Below, piece after piece: positions 53,021-61,726 of a DNA stretch of 64,000 nucleotides. The notes under the pieces are model-generated. The model made no database searches. It was not told the DNA's origin and saw only the letters and a program-made list of their open reading frames with translations. The translations under genes were made by a program, and so were the position numbers. Positions within the stretch are counted from its first letter, which is position 1. Each line of letters starts with the position of its first letter. The stretch comes from an uncultured Bacilli bacterium (lineage in GTDB: Bacteria > Bacillota_I > Bacilli_A > RF39 > UBA660): positions 1 to 64,000 of the forward strand of contig CAKOUR010000003.1 in NCBI GenBank assembly GCA_934120635.1, written 5' to 3'.

Positions 53021-53326
53021 CTAAAGATAAGAAAATACGTCTAATTCTGTCTCAAGATTTGGAAGAAAATTTTGAAATAATCTACTTTTCTTTTGATCAT
53101 AGATAATGAATAATTTTTTCTCTTTTCTAGTTTCTTTAAAATTAGTTATTTCTTTTATTTGATTTACTGAAATTGAATCTAATTTTTTTAGGTTAAATAC
53201 TATTTTTTTAATTCCTAATTCGTCAATTATATTTAATATTTCTTTTATTTTTCTTTCATTATCGTTCCTCCCTATTATTCTTACAAAAAATACTCCTTTT
53301 CGATATTCTGTACTAATTTTTAACAT
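53021..53326 (-). CDS. spoIIAA: STAS-domain protein, SpoIIAA-like
   Basis: About 101 residues. The STAS fold is readable by alignment with SpoIIAA: GVFFVRIIGRNDN, LGIKKIVFNLKKLDSISVNQIKEI and KKLFIIYDQKKSRLFQNFLPNLETELDVF. In SpoIIAA the phosphorylated Ser is in DSSGLG; here the same place reads DSISVN, so the residue is uncertain and the glycines are lost. I chose the ATG at 53326, after AGGGTGA; the GTG at 53335 overlaps that site. spoIIAB, which normally sits next, is absent: sigF follows directly. The name rests on position and fold. Confidence 0.7.
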   Translation of the reverse strand: MLKISTEYRKGVFFVRIIGRNDNERKIKEILNIIDELGIKKIVFNLKKLDSISVNQIKEITNFKETRKEKKLFIIYDQKKSRLFQNFLPNLETELDVFSYL

Positions 53327-53381
53327 GTAATTCACCCTTTGCTATTTTAATTTATCATATAAATATTGTTGAAGAAAGTAA

Positions 53382-53425
53382 TTCGACAATACTAGTTATT
53401 TTTTTTAATATCTATTATTTGACAA
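53382..53425 (-). promoter_or_regulatory. Two Spo0A-box-like sites upstream of the spoIIA-like operon
   Basis: On the - strand TTGTCGAA at 53382-53389 is a perfect 0A box, and TTGTCAAA at 53418-53425 differs by one base. GTCGAATTA, overlapping the first box, also fits a sigma-H -10 form, but no good -35 is at the right distance. B. subtilis spoIIA is driven by sigma-H and Spo0A~P. Confidence 0.6.
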
Positions 53426-53491
53426 ATAATTCTCTTCTAATTATATTATTCTTTGTTGATATAGAAAAATCCTTCTTTTTTTAATAAATAT

Positions 53492-53519
53492 GAAAAAAGA
53501 AGTAACGATAATTACTTCT
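53492..53519 (-). terminator. Terminator after holA
   Basis: An 8-bp perfect stem, AGAAGTAA (53498-53505) with TTACTTCT (53512-53519), and a U-run on -. Confidence 0.85.
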
Positions 53520-53527
53520 AATGAAAT

Positions 53528-54460
53528 TTATTGTAGAATAAATAATTTTAGGGCTAAGTTTTTGTCCATTATTCCTAATTTTATGTCGTGGTCAATTTTG
53601 GCTAATTTTTTAATGTTTTCTAAGATCATACTTTCAGAATAAGAATAGATTTTTTTAATGCTATATTTTACTCTGTATGGGTTTACTTCTAAAATTTTTG
53701 CAATTTCTGTTTCTGATTTATTTTTGTTTAATAATCTTTTTACTTGAAATAAAAAATGAAATTGATTAGCTAATAAAAGAATTATTTGTATTTCATCATA
53801 GTTGACATTTAGAAAACTTTCTAGTAAATCTAATGCTTTTTTAGTATTTTTTAAGATAATAGCATCAGTTAGAGAAAATATTTCTTCTTCTAGTGTTTTT
53901 GTTGTTGTTTTTGTAATATCTTCGTTGGTAATTTTTTTTGTTTTTAATGTATACATTTTTAATTTATCTAGTTCATTATCAATATTATTTAAATTTGTTC
54001 CTACTCTTTCTAGAAAAAAGTTTATGTCATCTATTTTATAATTATCTTCTTTTAATTTATCATTAATATATTTTGTTAAAAATGATTTATCTGCTTTATT
54101 TGCTTCTATTACTTTGTGACTTGCTAATAATTTATTTATTTTTTTTCTAGAATCTAATTTTTCAGCATTACAGATAAAAATTAAATAACTATCAGAATTA
54201 TAATGTTCTATATAGTGTTCTAATTTTTCTAGATTGTCGATTGTTTTATTGGCTCCTAAGAAGAAGCTGTCTTCTAAAATGATGATTTTTTTCTTATTAA
54301 ATAGATCTACAGTTGATGCATCTTCTACTACATCTTCTATTAATGTATTTGACATATCATATTTTATTAAATCTGCATCTTTTAAAGAGTTTATAATTTT
54401 TTTTATTTCATTTTTTATTAGGCCTTTATTTATTCCGTATATTACATAAAAATTTTCCAT
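53528..54460 (-). CDS. holA: DNA polymerase III subunit delta
   Basis: 310 residues. The clamp-loader delta subunit, which opens the beta clamp. N-terminal MENFYVIYGINKGLIKNEIKKI replaces the usual YLLxGEE/D segment; KKIIILEDSFFLG, LIFICNAEKLDSRKKINKLL, LLERVGTNLNNIDNELDKL and the C-terminal ILLANQFHFLFQVKRLL are as in HolA. No Walker A, as normal for delta. It starts one base after the preceding gene's stop. Confidence 0.92.
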   Translation of the reverse strand: MENFYVIYGINKGLIKNEIKKIINSLKDADLIKYDMSNTLIEDVVEDASTVDLFNKKKIIILEDSFFLGANKTIDNLEKLEHYIEHYNSDSYLIFICNAEKLDSRKKINKLLASHKVIEANKADKSFLTKYINDKLKEDNYKIDDINFFLERVGTNLNNIDNELDKLKMYTLKTKKITNEDITKTTTKTLEEEIFSLTDAIILKNTKKALDLLESFLNVNYDEIQIILLLANQFHFLFQVKRLLNKNKSETEIAKILEVNPYRVKYSIKKIYSYSESMILENIKKLAKIDHDIKLGIMDKNLALKLFILQ

Positions 54461-54461
54461 A

Positions 54462-55358
54462 TTATTGTCCTAATCTTTCTTGACATGAGTAGCCATCTGC
54501 TTTCTCTCTTGATAATGCTTCTTCGTAATTTGTTGGCTTGTTATAGCTGGAATCTACTATTGTTTTTAAATTTGTTTTAAATATATTATTTTCTTCATCT
54601 TGAGAAAATGAACTATTTTTTTCATCTTCTTCTATATATTTGTTAAAAGTTCCGTTTTGGATAAAATCTTGGTAAGAGTCTTTAGATGAAAATTGGTATT
54701 CTTTTGTTCTTTCAATATATTCTAGGTTTTCTTGGAGAGAAAAATGATAAGTATTTTCTTCTTTTATTTTTGCATCTAGAGTATTGCTTTGATATTCTTT
54801 AGTACAAATAAATGTTTTAATGCTATCTTTTACTTCAGTTGTCTTATCGTTATTTTTTGTCATGAAGAAATAAATACTTCCGCCTATTAAAATAATTAAT
54901 AAAAGAAAAGTTATTTTGTGAAAAATTTTTTTCTTAGGCTTTATACTTTGGTTTTCTATTTCTTCCTTTTTGGGTTTAGGTATAGTTAAATTAATTAAGC
55001 TTTTTAAAACATCTTCTTTTACTTCTATTTTATTTGAACCAATAATTTCTATTTCTTCAATTGAGTCTAAAGAAATAAATTCAAAATCTTTAGTTGGTTC
55101 TTGGTTTATTATTTTGAAGATATATTCTTTAACTATTTCTTCTTCTTCTTTTTTTGTGGTTGCTAATGATAGTATTGAATTATTCTTGATATAACTACTT
55201 CCATAAGAAATATAATTATATGTTGGATTTGGATCTGAATAAATGATATATAGATTATTGTTCTTAGTATATTTAAAAACTCCGTATACATTAACATATC
55301 TATCGGTTGCTCCAAAAGTTAAATTATATTCTACTACTTTTAATACTTTTCCGTTCAT
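54462..55358 (-). CDS. Single-pass membrane protein of unknown function (298 aa)
   Basis: 298 residues. A cytosolic N-terminal domain (~1-120, KVLKVVEYNLTFGATDRYVNVYGVF) is followed by a Lys/Pro-rich linker, one membrane helix (~151-169, ITFLLLIILIGGSIYFF) and a ~130-residue external domain with Cys residues near the start and end (FICTKEYQ, GYSCQERLG). The extracellular part has a DUF-like YxF repeated charged pattern. It lies between mutL and holA and starts with no gap to holA. No family recognised. Confidence 0.7.
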   Translation of the reverse strand: MNGKVLKVVEYNLTFGATDRYVNVYGVFKYTKNNNLYIIYSDPNPTYNYISYGSSYIKNNSILSLATTKKEEEEIVKEYIFKIINQEPTKDFEFISLDSIEEIEIIGSNKIEVKEDVLKSLINLTIPKPKKEEIENQSIKPKKKIFHKITFLLLIILIGGSIYFFMTKNNDKTTEVKDSIKTFICTKEYQSNTLDAKIKEENTYHFSLQENLEYIERTKEYQFSSKDSYQDFIQNGTFNKYIEEDEKNSSFSQDEENNIFKTNLKTIVDSSYNKPTNYEEALSREKADGYSCQERLGQ

Positions 55359-55388
55359 TTTACACCTTCCATTCTTATGATATTATAG

Positions 55389-55428
55389 CAAAAAAAAGAA
55401 GTTCTTACAACTTTTATAAACTTCTTTT
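55389..55428 (-). terminator. Terminator overlapping the end of mutL
   Basis: An 8-bp stem, AAGAAGTT (55396-55403) with AACTTCTT (55419-55426), 15-base loop, U-run on -. Confidence 0.75.
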
Positions 55429-57207
55429 GAACATTTTTTCTAATTCATAAATTGTAAATTCGATAATTGTTGGTCTACCATGTGGACAATTAAAAGGGTT
55501 GTTACAGTTTCTTAATTGAGAGATAATACTTTCCATATCTTCTCTTGTTATTCTAGTATTTGCTTTTATACTTGCTTTACATGCTATAGTAGCGGCTAAG
55601 TGATCTCTAAATTTAGCTAAATCAAAGTGATTTTCTTCTTTAATAATTTGTTCCATAATATTTTTTAATATTCCCTCTGTATTATTTTTAGGAAACCATG
55701 TAGGATGAGAAGTAACTCGAAATGAACTTGTGCCAAACTCTTCTATTTCGATATTTAATTCTTCTAAGATATGAATATTTTTTTTGATTATTAAAAATTC
55801 GTTCATGGGTAATTCTATTACAATAGGAATTAGTGTATTGATGGAATTTTTACTTGGATGAGAAAGTAAATAGGAATATTTTTCATAGTTAATTCGTTCT
55901 TGAGCCGCGTGTTGATCTATTAAATATACTCCTTTTTCATTTTCACAGATAATATAAGTTCCTAATGCTAATCCAATGGGATATAATTCAGGAAGTTTAT
56001 CTTTATCTGATTGGACTTCTTCTATATAAGTATTATTTTCTACATTAGTTAATTCTTCTAATTCTTCATTTTCTATTTCTTTAAAGTTAATAAGATTAGA
56101 TAGTCTATTTTTGTAATCATCATCTATGTTATCTTCTTTTACTAAATTTCTTTCCAAGTTTAGAGATAAATTTTGATATTTTGAAGGGCTTTCTTCTTTT
56201 GCTGTTTCTATTTTTGGGATAAGTAATTTTCTTTGAATAGTTGTAATAATCATATTGTGAATTAATTCTTTTAAGTCTTCGAAGTTTCCGAATTTGATAT
56301 CTAATTTAGAAGGATGGACATTTACATCAATTAAAGATGGATCTGTTTTAATGATTAAGACTGTTATAGGATATCTGGTATCTTCTTTGAAACTGCTGTA
56401 AGAATCATTTATTGTTTTATTTAAGGCGGCGTTTTTAATTACTCGGCCATTTACAATAGTTGTCATATAATTTCTACTAGCACGATTAATTTCTGGCATA
56501 GAGATATATCCTTCTATACTGTAATCTTCGTTTGCTGCTTTAATAGAGAGCATTTTTTTTGTAATGTCTAATCCATAAATTGCTTTAATTACTTTTAGTA
56601 AATTTCCTGATCCATCTGTATTTAATAGTTCTTTTTCATCATTGATTAATAAAAATTTTACTTTATTGTAAGATAAGGCCATTTTGTTTACATAATCCGT
56701 GATTGCAGCTAGTTCTGAGTAAATACTTGATAAATGTTTTAATCTTGCTGGTGTGTTATAAAATAAGTTACTTACTGTAATACTAGTTCCTGTTCTTTCT
56801 TCAGCTTTAGTATTTTCTAAAAGTTGTCCACCTTTAATGTGAATTAGTGTTCCTTGTTCATCTTGACAAGTTTTTAATATTACTTCACTAACTGAAGCGA
56901 TTGATGGTAAGGCTTCACCTCTAAATCCTAATGATGAGATATGAAATAGGTCATCTGCATCATATAATTTGCTTGTAGCGTGTCGTTGGAAGGCTAGTAA
57001 GGCATCTGTACTACTCATTCCTATTCCATTATCAATTATCTTAATTTCACGAATTCCAGCTTCTTTTAATTCTATTTTAATTTCCGTTGCTTTAGCATCA
57101 ATGGCATTTTCTACTAATTCTTTTACGATAGAAACACATTTTTCTACTACTTCTCCTGCTGCTATTTTATTTGCAAGGAGTTCAGACATTACTTTTATTT
57201 TATTCAA
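55414..57207 (-). CDS. mutL: DNA mismatch repair protein MutL
   Basis: 597 residues. The GHKL ATPase N-terminus has ANKIAAGEVVEK, ELVENAIDAKATEI, IIDNGIGMS, RHATSKL and LGFRGEALPSIASV. The C-terminal endonuclease motifs are present: DQHAAQERINYEK (DQHAxxERxxYE), ACKASIKAN and CPHGRPT, so it nicks DNA and no MutH is needed. The start is TTG at 57207, giving MNKIKVMSELLANKIAAGEVV as in the family, after AAAGAGTGA. mutS is far away near dif. Confidence 0.97.
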   Translation of the reverse strand: MNKIKVMSELLANKIAAGEVVEKCVSIVKELVENAIDAKATEIKIELKEAGIREIKIIDNGIGMSSTDALLAFQRHATSKLYDADDLFHISSLGFRGEALPSIASVSEVILKTCQDEQGTLIHIKGGQLLENTKAEERTGTSITVSNLFYNTPARLKHLSSIYSELAAITDYVNKMALSYNKVKFLLINDEKELLNTDGSGNLLKVIKAIYGLDITKKMLSIKAANEDYSIEGYISMPEINRASRNYMTTIVNGRVIKNAALNKTINDSYSSFKEDTRYPITVLIIKTDPSLIDVNVHPSKLDIKFGNFEDLKELIHNMIITTIQRKLLIPKIETAKEESPSKYQNLSLNLERNLVKEDNIDDDYKNRLSNLINFKEIENEELEELTNVENNTYIEEVQSDKDKLPELYPIGLALGTYIICENEKGVYLIDQHAAQERINYEKYSYLLSHPSKNSINTLIPIVIELPMNEFLIIKKNIHILEELNIEIEEFGTSSFRVTSHPTWFPKNNTEGILKNIMEQIIKEENHFDLAKFRDHLAATIACKASIKANTRITREDMESIISQLRNCNNPFNCPHGRPTIIEFTIYELEKMFKRSL

Positions 57208-57267
57208 AATACTTCACTCTTTCTTTTTTTTCTATGTTAATTATATCAAATTAAGGGTTGTTTCTCA

Positions 57268-57301
57268 AGAAAAAAGACAAGTAATTTTAACTGTATTACT
57301 T
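57268..57301 (-). terminator. Terminator after the SPFH gene
   Basis: A 7-bp stem, AAGTAAT/ATTACTT with a 9-base loop, then GTC and a U-run on -. It contains the stop codon. Confidence 0.75.
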
Positions 57302-58198
57302 ATCTTTTTCAACTTTTTCTGTTTTTAAACTTTCACTTAGGGTTACTCCTAATGAAGCAATATTTTGTAAATCTGATGGAATAATAATTTTAGTTGCTTT
57401 TCCATCTGCTACTTTTCCTAATGCATCTAAACTTTTTAGTGCAATTACTGATTTATCAGCTTTTGCTTCTTTTAGTAATTTTATTCCTTCTGCTTCTGCT
57501 TGTCTTAATTTTAATAGAGCTTCTGCTTCTCCTTCAGCCATTTTGATTTTTGATTGTTTATTTGCTTCTGCTCTTAATATTGCACTTTCTTTTTCTCCTT
57601 CTGCAATTAGGACACTAGACTTTTTCTCTCCTTCTGCTTGAAGAATTTTTTCTCTTCTTTCTCTTTCTGCACGCATTTGTTTTTCCATGGCTTCTTGGAT
57701 ATCTCTTGGTGGTATAATATTTTTTACTTCTACACGATTAACTTTAATTCCCCATGGATCAGTTGCTTCATCTAAGATTGCTCTCATCTTTGTATTAATA
57801 ATATCTCTTGATGTTAGGGTTTGATCTAATTCTAGTTCTCCAATTAGATTTCTAAGTGTTGTTGCTGTTAGATTTTCAATTGCACTAATTGGATTTTCTA
57901 CTCCATAAGTATATAATTTTGCATCAGTAATTTGAAAATAAACTACTGTATCAATTTGCATAGTTACATTATCTTTAGTAATTACTGGTTGTGGTGCAAA
58001 ATCTTTTACGATTTCTTTTAATGTTACTGCTCCTGCTACTCTGTCAATAAAGGGAATTAGAAAGTGTAATCCATTTCCCCATGTTTGGTAATAAGAACCA
58101 ATTCTTTCTACAACATAACTTTTTGCTTGTGGAACAATTTTTATACAAGGTATGATAAAAATAGCAACAAGCACTAATATAATAATAAATATAGACAT
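57296..58198 (-). CDS. SPFH/stomatin-like (QmcA-type) membrane protein
   Basis: 300 residues. A short N-terminal helix (1-19) anchors it, followed by the SPFH domain with SYVVERIGSYYQTWGNGLHFLIPFIDRVA, VYFQITDAKLYTYGVENPISAIENLTATTLRNLIGELELDQTL and the Lys/Glu/Ala-rich coiled-coil REKILQAEGEKKSSVLIAEGE. Forms membrane oligomers with NfeD proteins; the precise role is not settled. It is paired with the NfeD-like gene four bases upstream, a very common pairing. Confidence 0.93.
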   Translation of the reverse strand: MSIFIIILVLVAIFIIPCIKIVPQAKSYVVERIGSYYQTWGNGLHFLIPFIDRVAGAVTLKEIVKDFAPQPVITKDNVTMQIDTVVYFQITDAKLYTYGVENPISAIENLTATTLRNLIGELELDQTLTSRDIINTKMRAILDEATDPWGIKVNRVEVKNIIPPRDIQEAMEKQMRAERERREKILQAEGEKKSSVLIAEGEKESAILRAEANKQSKIKMAEGEAEALLKLRQAEAEGIKLLKEAKADKSVIALKSLDALGKVADGKATKIIIPSDLQNIASLGVTLSESLKTEKVEKDK

Positions 58199-58202
58199 CT
58201 TT

Positions 58203-58622
58203 TTACTCCTCCCACTCTTCTACCTCTAATTTAACCCCTTTAATTTTAAGTACTTTTACTGTACTTCCTTTTGGTAAGTTTTTATTGGAGATAGCAGACC
58301 ATCTTTTCCCATCTACTTTTACTTCTCCAATATCCATTTTTTTGATTTCTTCAGTTACTATTCCTTTCATTCCAATAATTCTATCTAAATTGGTTTTTTC
58401 TTTGTTTTTTAATAATCTCTTTTCCATATTTTTTTTGGTTAATATCATTAAGATAACTCCTCCTATGACAAAGATACCAAATTGAAGAACAAAATTATCG
58501 GTAAAGAATGAAATAATTAAGGAACATAATCCACTGATAACAAACCAAATACTTACCAAATTAATTGTTATAGCCTCTAATATTCCTAAAAAAGTAACTA
58601 GTACTAACCAAAAATAAAACAT
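58203..58622 (-). CDS. NfeD-like membrane protein
   Basis: 139 residues. Two to three membrane helices in the N-terminal 65 residues (FYFWLVLVTFLGILEAITINL, FVLQFGIFVIGGVILMIL) are followed by the C-terminal OB domain with DRIIGMKGIVTEEIKKMDIGEVKVDGKRWSA and GSTVKVLKIKGVKLEVEE. The OB fold is the NfeD signature. It partners with the SPFH gene, four bases apart. Confidence 0.9.
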   Translation of the reverse strand: MFYFWLVLVTFLGILEAITINLVSIWFVISGLCSLIISFFTDNFVLQFGIFVIGGVILMILTKKNMEKRLLKNKEKTNLDRIIGMKGIVTEEIKKMDIGEVKVDGKRWSAISNKNLPKGSTVKVLKIKGVKLEVEEWEE

Positions 58623-58663
58623 ACTTCCCTCCTAACAATTTTATTTTATCATAAAATTTAATT

Positions 58664-59050
58664 TTAGTTATTAGTTTTTGATAATTTTTTGATTATATTC
58701 ATATCAATTTCTTTTAATTCTTGTAAAATTGCTTGATTGGGAGGAAGGTGTTTAAAATAAATGTCTTTATTTCCATAATAATCTTCAAATTCATTAATAT
58801 TGTTAATTATTTCCCAATTTGCCTTCTCTGCTATTCCATTAGCATCATAGATTTGGTTTTGGTAAAGAAAAGCAATATGATTTTTTTGACTGTTGATTAC
58901 ATATTGACCTTCTGGATAATAACTTTTTAATACTTTAGCTAATTCTAAGCACCCACCATTTAAAAAATAATATTTTGCTGATACTGGTGATAAATATTGA
59001 TAGAATTCATCATTAACTAAATCTAGAATAAATTTTATAAAATACTCCAT
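58664..59050 (-). CDS. Hypothetical protein with a possible Cys-His-Asp triad (128 aa)
   Basis: 128 residues, no signal peptide. The order GGCLELAKVLKSYYP (Cys), then KNHIAFLYQNQIYDANGIA (His, Asp) resembles papain-like or transglutaminase-like small proteins in which Cys, His and Asp line up. The first ~25 residues are a helix (FIKFILDLVNDEF). It lies just after pyrH in the same direction. AAGGGAGC precedes the ATG. The enzyme reading is inference. Confidence 0.6.
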   Translation of the reverse strand: MEYFIKFILDLVNDEFYQYLSPVSAKYYFLNGGCLELAKVLKSYYPEGQYVINSQKNHIAFLYQNQIYDANGIAEKANWEIINNINEFEDYYGNKDIYFKHLPPNQAILQELKEIDMNIIKKLSKTNN

Positions 59051-59066
59051 AATGCTCCCTTTCTTT

Positions 59067-59768
59067 TTATTTTACGATTGAGCCAATTTTTTCGCCTGTT
59101 AAGGCTTTTTTTAAATTTTCTAGTTTATTAATATTAAAGACTTGAATAGGTAAATTATTTTCTAAGCAAAGTGAAACTGCTGTTAAATCCATTACTTTTA
59201 ATTTTCTCTTCATTACTTCTAGGTGACTAATTTCTTTTATTATTTCGTAGTCATTATATTTTCTTGGATCTTTATCATAAATATAATCTACATTGGTTGC
59301 TTTTATTAATATATCTGCCTTTACTTCTGCTGCTCGAAGAGCGGCTGCTGTATCTGTTGAAAAAAATGGTGAACCTGTTCCTGCACCAAAGATTATTACA
59401 CGTTTTTTTTCTAAATGTTTTAGGGCACGTGAACGAACAAATAATTCTGATATTTGCTTCATTTCAATACTAGTTTGTACTCTAGATTCTACTCCTACTT
59501 GAAGAAGGGCATCATTTAGAGCAAGGGCATTCATGGTAGTTGCTAACATTCCAATATAGTCTGCTGTTACAGAGTCCATTTGATTATTGCTTCTTCCTCT
59601 CCAAAAGTTTCCTCCTCCTACTACAATGGCTAGTTCAATGTTAGTGTCGCTTAGTACTTCTTTGATTATTTCTGCTATTTCTAATAGTTTATGATAATTA
59701 ATTCCTGTTCCGTTGTCTTTAGCAAGAGATTCTCCACTTAATTTTAATAATATTCTTTTATTTTTCAT
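59067..59768 (-). CDS. pyrH: UMP kinase
   Basis: 233 residues. It phosphorylates UMP to UDP in the cytosol; an amino-acid-kinase fold. Seen: RILLKLSGESL, IVVGGGNFWRGRS, MDSVTADYIGMLATTMNALAL, VIIFGAGTGSPFFSTDTAAALRAAEV, KATNVDYIYDKDPRKY and VMDLTAVSLCLENNLPIQVFN. AGGAGAAAG precedes the ATG. It overlaps yutD by 11 bases. The usual tsf-pyrH-frr order is broken. Confidence 0.97.
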   Translation of the reverse strand: MKNKRILLKLSGESLAKDNGTGINYHKLLEIAEIIKEVLSDTNIELAIVVGGGNFWRGRSNNQMDSVTADYIGMLATTMNALALNDALLQVGVESRVQTSIEMKQISELFVRSRALKHLEKKRVIIFGAGTGSPFFSTDTAAALRAAEVKADILIKATNVDYIYDKDPRKYNDYEIIKEISHLEVMKRKLKVMDLTAVSLCLENNLPIQVFNINKLENLKKALTGEKIGSIVK

Positions 59769-60051
59769 CTTTCTCCTCCAATTTTTTTAAGATAAAGTAT
59801 TTACAATCTACTGCACAGTTTTCTTTTAGATAAGTCTCTAAATTATTATAATTATTTATTGCTTTTACTTTTTTATTTTTTTGATCATAAAAACCTTTTA
59901 GTCTAAGTTTGTTATAAGCAATATCTCCTACTATGTAATCATATGGTTCAAAATAAGAGGTATATCTTTCTTTAAATATTTCTTCTTGAAAAGCTTCTTT
60001 ATGATTTTTTATTAATTCATAACTATTTTTATCAATTATAATTTTTAACAT
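59758..60051 (-). CDS. yutD: YutD family protein
   Basis: 97 residues. It matches YutD (DUF1027) closely: FQEEIFKERYTSYFEPYDYIVGDIAYNKLRLKGFYD and a C-terminal YLKENCAVDCKYFILKKL with the two conserved Cys. Function unknown. It starts after AAAAGGAGA and overlaps pyrH, so it is translated with it. Confidence 0.9.
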   Translation of the reverse strand: MLKIIIDKNSYELIKNHKEAFQEEIFKERYTSYFEPYDYIVGDIAYNKLRLKGFYDQKNKKVKAINNYNNLETYLKENCAVDCKYFILKKLEEKDEK

Positions 60052-60147
60052 TTTATTTCTCCTTTTTAATAAAATATATTTATATTTGGGTGTATTATAT
60101 CATAATGATGAAAAAGAAAATACCCCTAAAAAGATATTTTCCTATTT

Positions 60148-61059
60148 TTAAGATACTCCAATACCGTAAGTTATTACAAAATAAGTAATTACCCCACCTA
60201 CTATAAAAATCATTAAAAATAATAAAATGATTTTTAAAATTCCACCTTTTTTATTTAAATCTGAAAAGTCATCATCTACTTGCATAAAATCTTTTTTAGA
60301 AAATTCATAAGAACTGGTAAAGAAATCATCGTTTACTGGAGCGACAGAAGGCTTTATAATATCAATATCGCTATTATCTTTTATTTGGTTGATTTGTTCT
60401 GTTTCTTCTTTAATTGGCTTAGTAACAATAGTATTTTCTGTTGGTTTTAAATCAGAAAATAAGTCTAGTGATAAGTCTGAATCTTGTTCTTGGTTATTCT
60501 CTTCTAGAGATAAGTTTTGATATTTTAACTCTCTAGTCATAGATAAATCATTTTCTATTTTTTTAAATTGTTCTTCTGGTTGTTGTTCTTCTTTAGTATT
60601 TAAATTGACAATTTTTTCATCATTTTGGTAACTTTGATAGTTTTTGCTAGCTTTTTTTAATTCTTCTAAAGATAATTCTGTACTTTGAAGAGTATTTAAA
60701 ATTTGTTTATTAACTTTAGGTATTGATTGGGTAGTTTCTTTTAATTTATCATTTTCATATTTGGCTTTTTCTAAAATTTTATTAATATCATAAACTTTTT
60801 GTTCATCAATATTTCTTTTTCTTTGTTCTAAAATATTTAGATTTTCTTTAATTGTATTACTTTTGGATTTTTGTCCTGATAATACTAATTCTTTTAATTT
60901 TGCCATATCTATTTCATCTGTATTATCTTCTAATGGTAAATTTTCTAGGTCATTATATTTTCCGTAAACTTCTTTATATAATCTTTTATTTCTACTACTT
61001 CTTGTGGAAGTGCTGTTGATGTTGTTTTCAGTGTAGTATCTATTGCTTCTACTATCCAT
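60148..61059 (-). CDS. Tail-anchored acidic coiled protein of unknown function (303 aa)
   Basis: 303 residues. Most is charged, Asn/Gln-rich and mainly helical (DEIDMAKLKELVLSGQKSK, NILEQRKRNIDEQKVYDINKILEKAK), with a low-complexity acidic middle. A single membrane helix lies at the very C-terminus (~277-297, ILKIILLFLMIFIVGGVITYF). So it is probably tail-anchored with the bulk in the cytosol. A GAGGTGGC site precedes the ATG. Divergent from the ferredoxin gene. No family recognised. Confidence 0.68.
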   Translation of the reverse strand: MDSRSNRYYTENNINSTSTRSSRNKRLYKEVYGKYNDLENLPLEDNTDEIDMAKLKELVLSGQKSKSNTIKENLNILEQRKRNIDEQKVYDINKILEKAKYENDKLKETTQSIPKVNKQILNTLQSTELSLEELKKASKNYQSYQNDEKIVNLNTKEEQQPEEQFKKIENDLSMTRELKYQNLSLEENNQEQDSDLSLDLFSDLKPTENTIVTKPIKEETEQINQIKDNSDIDIIKPSVAPVNDDFFTSSYEFSKKDFMQVDDDFSDLNKKGGILKIILLFLMIFIVGGVITYFVITYGIGVS

Positions 61060-61119
61060 ATTGCCACCTCTTACTCTTCTTTATCATATCATACTTTTAA
61101 TAAAATTAAAATATTTTTA

Positions 61120-61148
61120 TTGCTTTTTCTAAAATTAATTGCTATGAT
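61120..61148 (+). promoter_or_regulatory. Promoter of the ferredoxin gene
   Basis: TTGCTT (61120-61125), a 17-base spacer and TATGAT (61143-61148), just before an AAAGGAGG site. Confidence 0.7.
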
Positions 61149-61172
61149 AAATTAGAAAAGGAGGAAATGAAA

Positions 61173-61376
61173 ATGTGTGTTAAACTTGATAGTGAAAAAT
61201 GTATTGGTTGTGGAAGTTGTGTTTCTTTAACTGATCAAAAAATCTTTGATTTTGATGATGAAGGTAAGGCTTATGTTGTTTCAGAAAATATTGCTGATGA
61301 AGATATGGATGCTGTAAAAAGTGCTATTGATTATTGTCCAACTTCTGCAATTTATTTTGAATCAGAAAATAAATAA
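61173..61376 (+). CDS. Ferredoxin, single [4Fe-4S]
   Basis: 67 residues. One 4Fe-4S site: CIGCGSC near the N-terminus (C-x2-C-x2-C) with the fourth Cys in YCPTSAI near the end. An acidic protein, small electron carrier. I chose the ATG at 61173, eight bases after AAAGGAGG; the ATG at 61167 is only two bases away. Own promoter and terminator. One of three protein-coding + genes on the right arm. Confidence 0.9.
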   Translation: MCVKLDSEKCIGCGSCVSLTDQKIFDFDDEGKAYVVSENIADEDMDAVKSAIDYCPTSAIYFESENK

Positions 61377-61417
61377 ATGTAAAATACTTATAAAGATTTT
61401 TGTTTAGATAATTTTTT

Positions 61418-61446
61418 GAATTGCTTAGTTCAATTCTTTTTTTTTG
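61418..61446 (+). terminator. Terminator after ferredoxin
   Basis: GAATTG/CAATTC with a 7-base loop and nine or more T. Confidence 0.8.
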
Positions 61447-61452
61447 TAAATT

Positions 61453-61506
61453 AAAAAGAACTTTTCTTTATTCTAATTATGAATTTTAGAAAAAGTTCTT
61501 TTTTAG
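61453..61506 (-). terminator. Terminator after yidD
   Basis: A long stem, AAAAGAACTTTTCT with AGAAAAAGTTCTTTT (about 14 pairs, one bulge), with an A/T run on both sides, so it can act on both strands. Confidence 0.72.
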
Positions 61507-61516
61507 TATTTTTTAT

Positions 61517-61726
61517 TTATGGAACTTTGTCATATCCTTTTCCACCCCAAGGATTACATCTAAGAATTCTTTTGATTGCTAAATACCAGCCTTTAAGAAA
61601 TCCATATTTTTCTAAAGCTTCTAGTGCATAATTAGAACATGTTGGATAAAATCTACAATTATTGTGCCATGGACCTGGAATTTTTTGATAAGTTCTAATT
61701 AAGTAACATGATATTTTTTTTAACAT
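61517..61726 (-). CDS. yidD: Membrane protein insertion efficiency factor YidD
   Basis: 69 residues. YidD is a small membrane-associated factor that helps membrane protein insertion. The whole pattern is visible: LIRTYQKIPGPWHNNCRFYPTCSNYALEALEKYGFLKGWYLAIKRILRCNPWGGKGYDKVP, with the conserved Cys/Pro motifs. It overlaps ampS by 7 bases, an unusual neighbour; the classical rpmH-rnpA-yidD-yidC order is broken. Confidence 0.94.
   Translation of the reverse strand: MLKKISCYLIRTYQKIPGPWHNNCRFYPTCSNYALEALEKYGFLKGWYLAIKRILRCNPWGGKGYDKVP

Noticed and set aside
53382..53400. Full sigma-H promoter before the STAS gene
   Set aside because: The -10 form fits, but the only -35-like sequence is about 40 bases upstream, far beyond the normal spacing.
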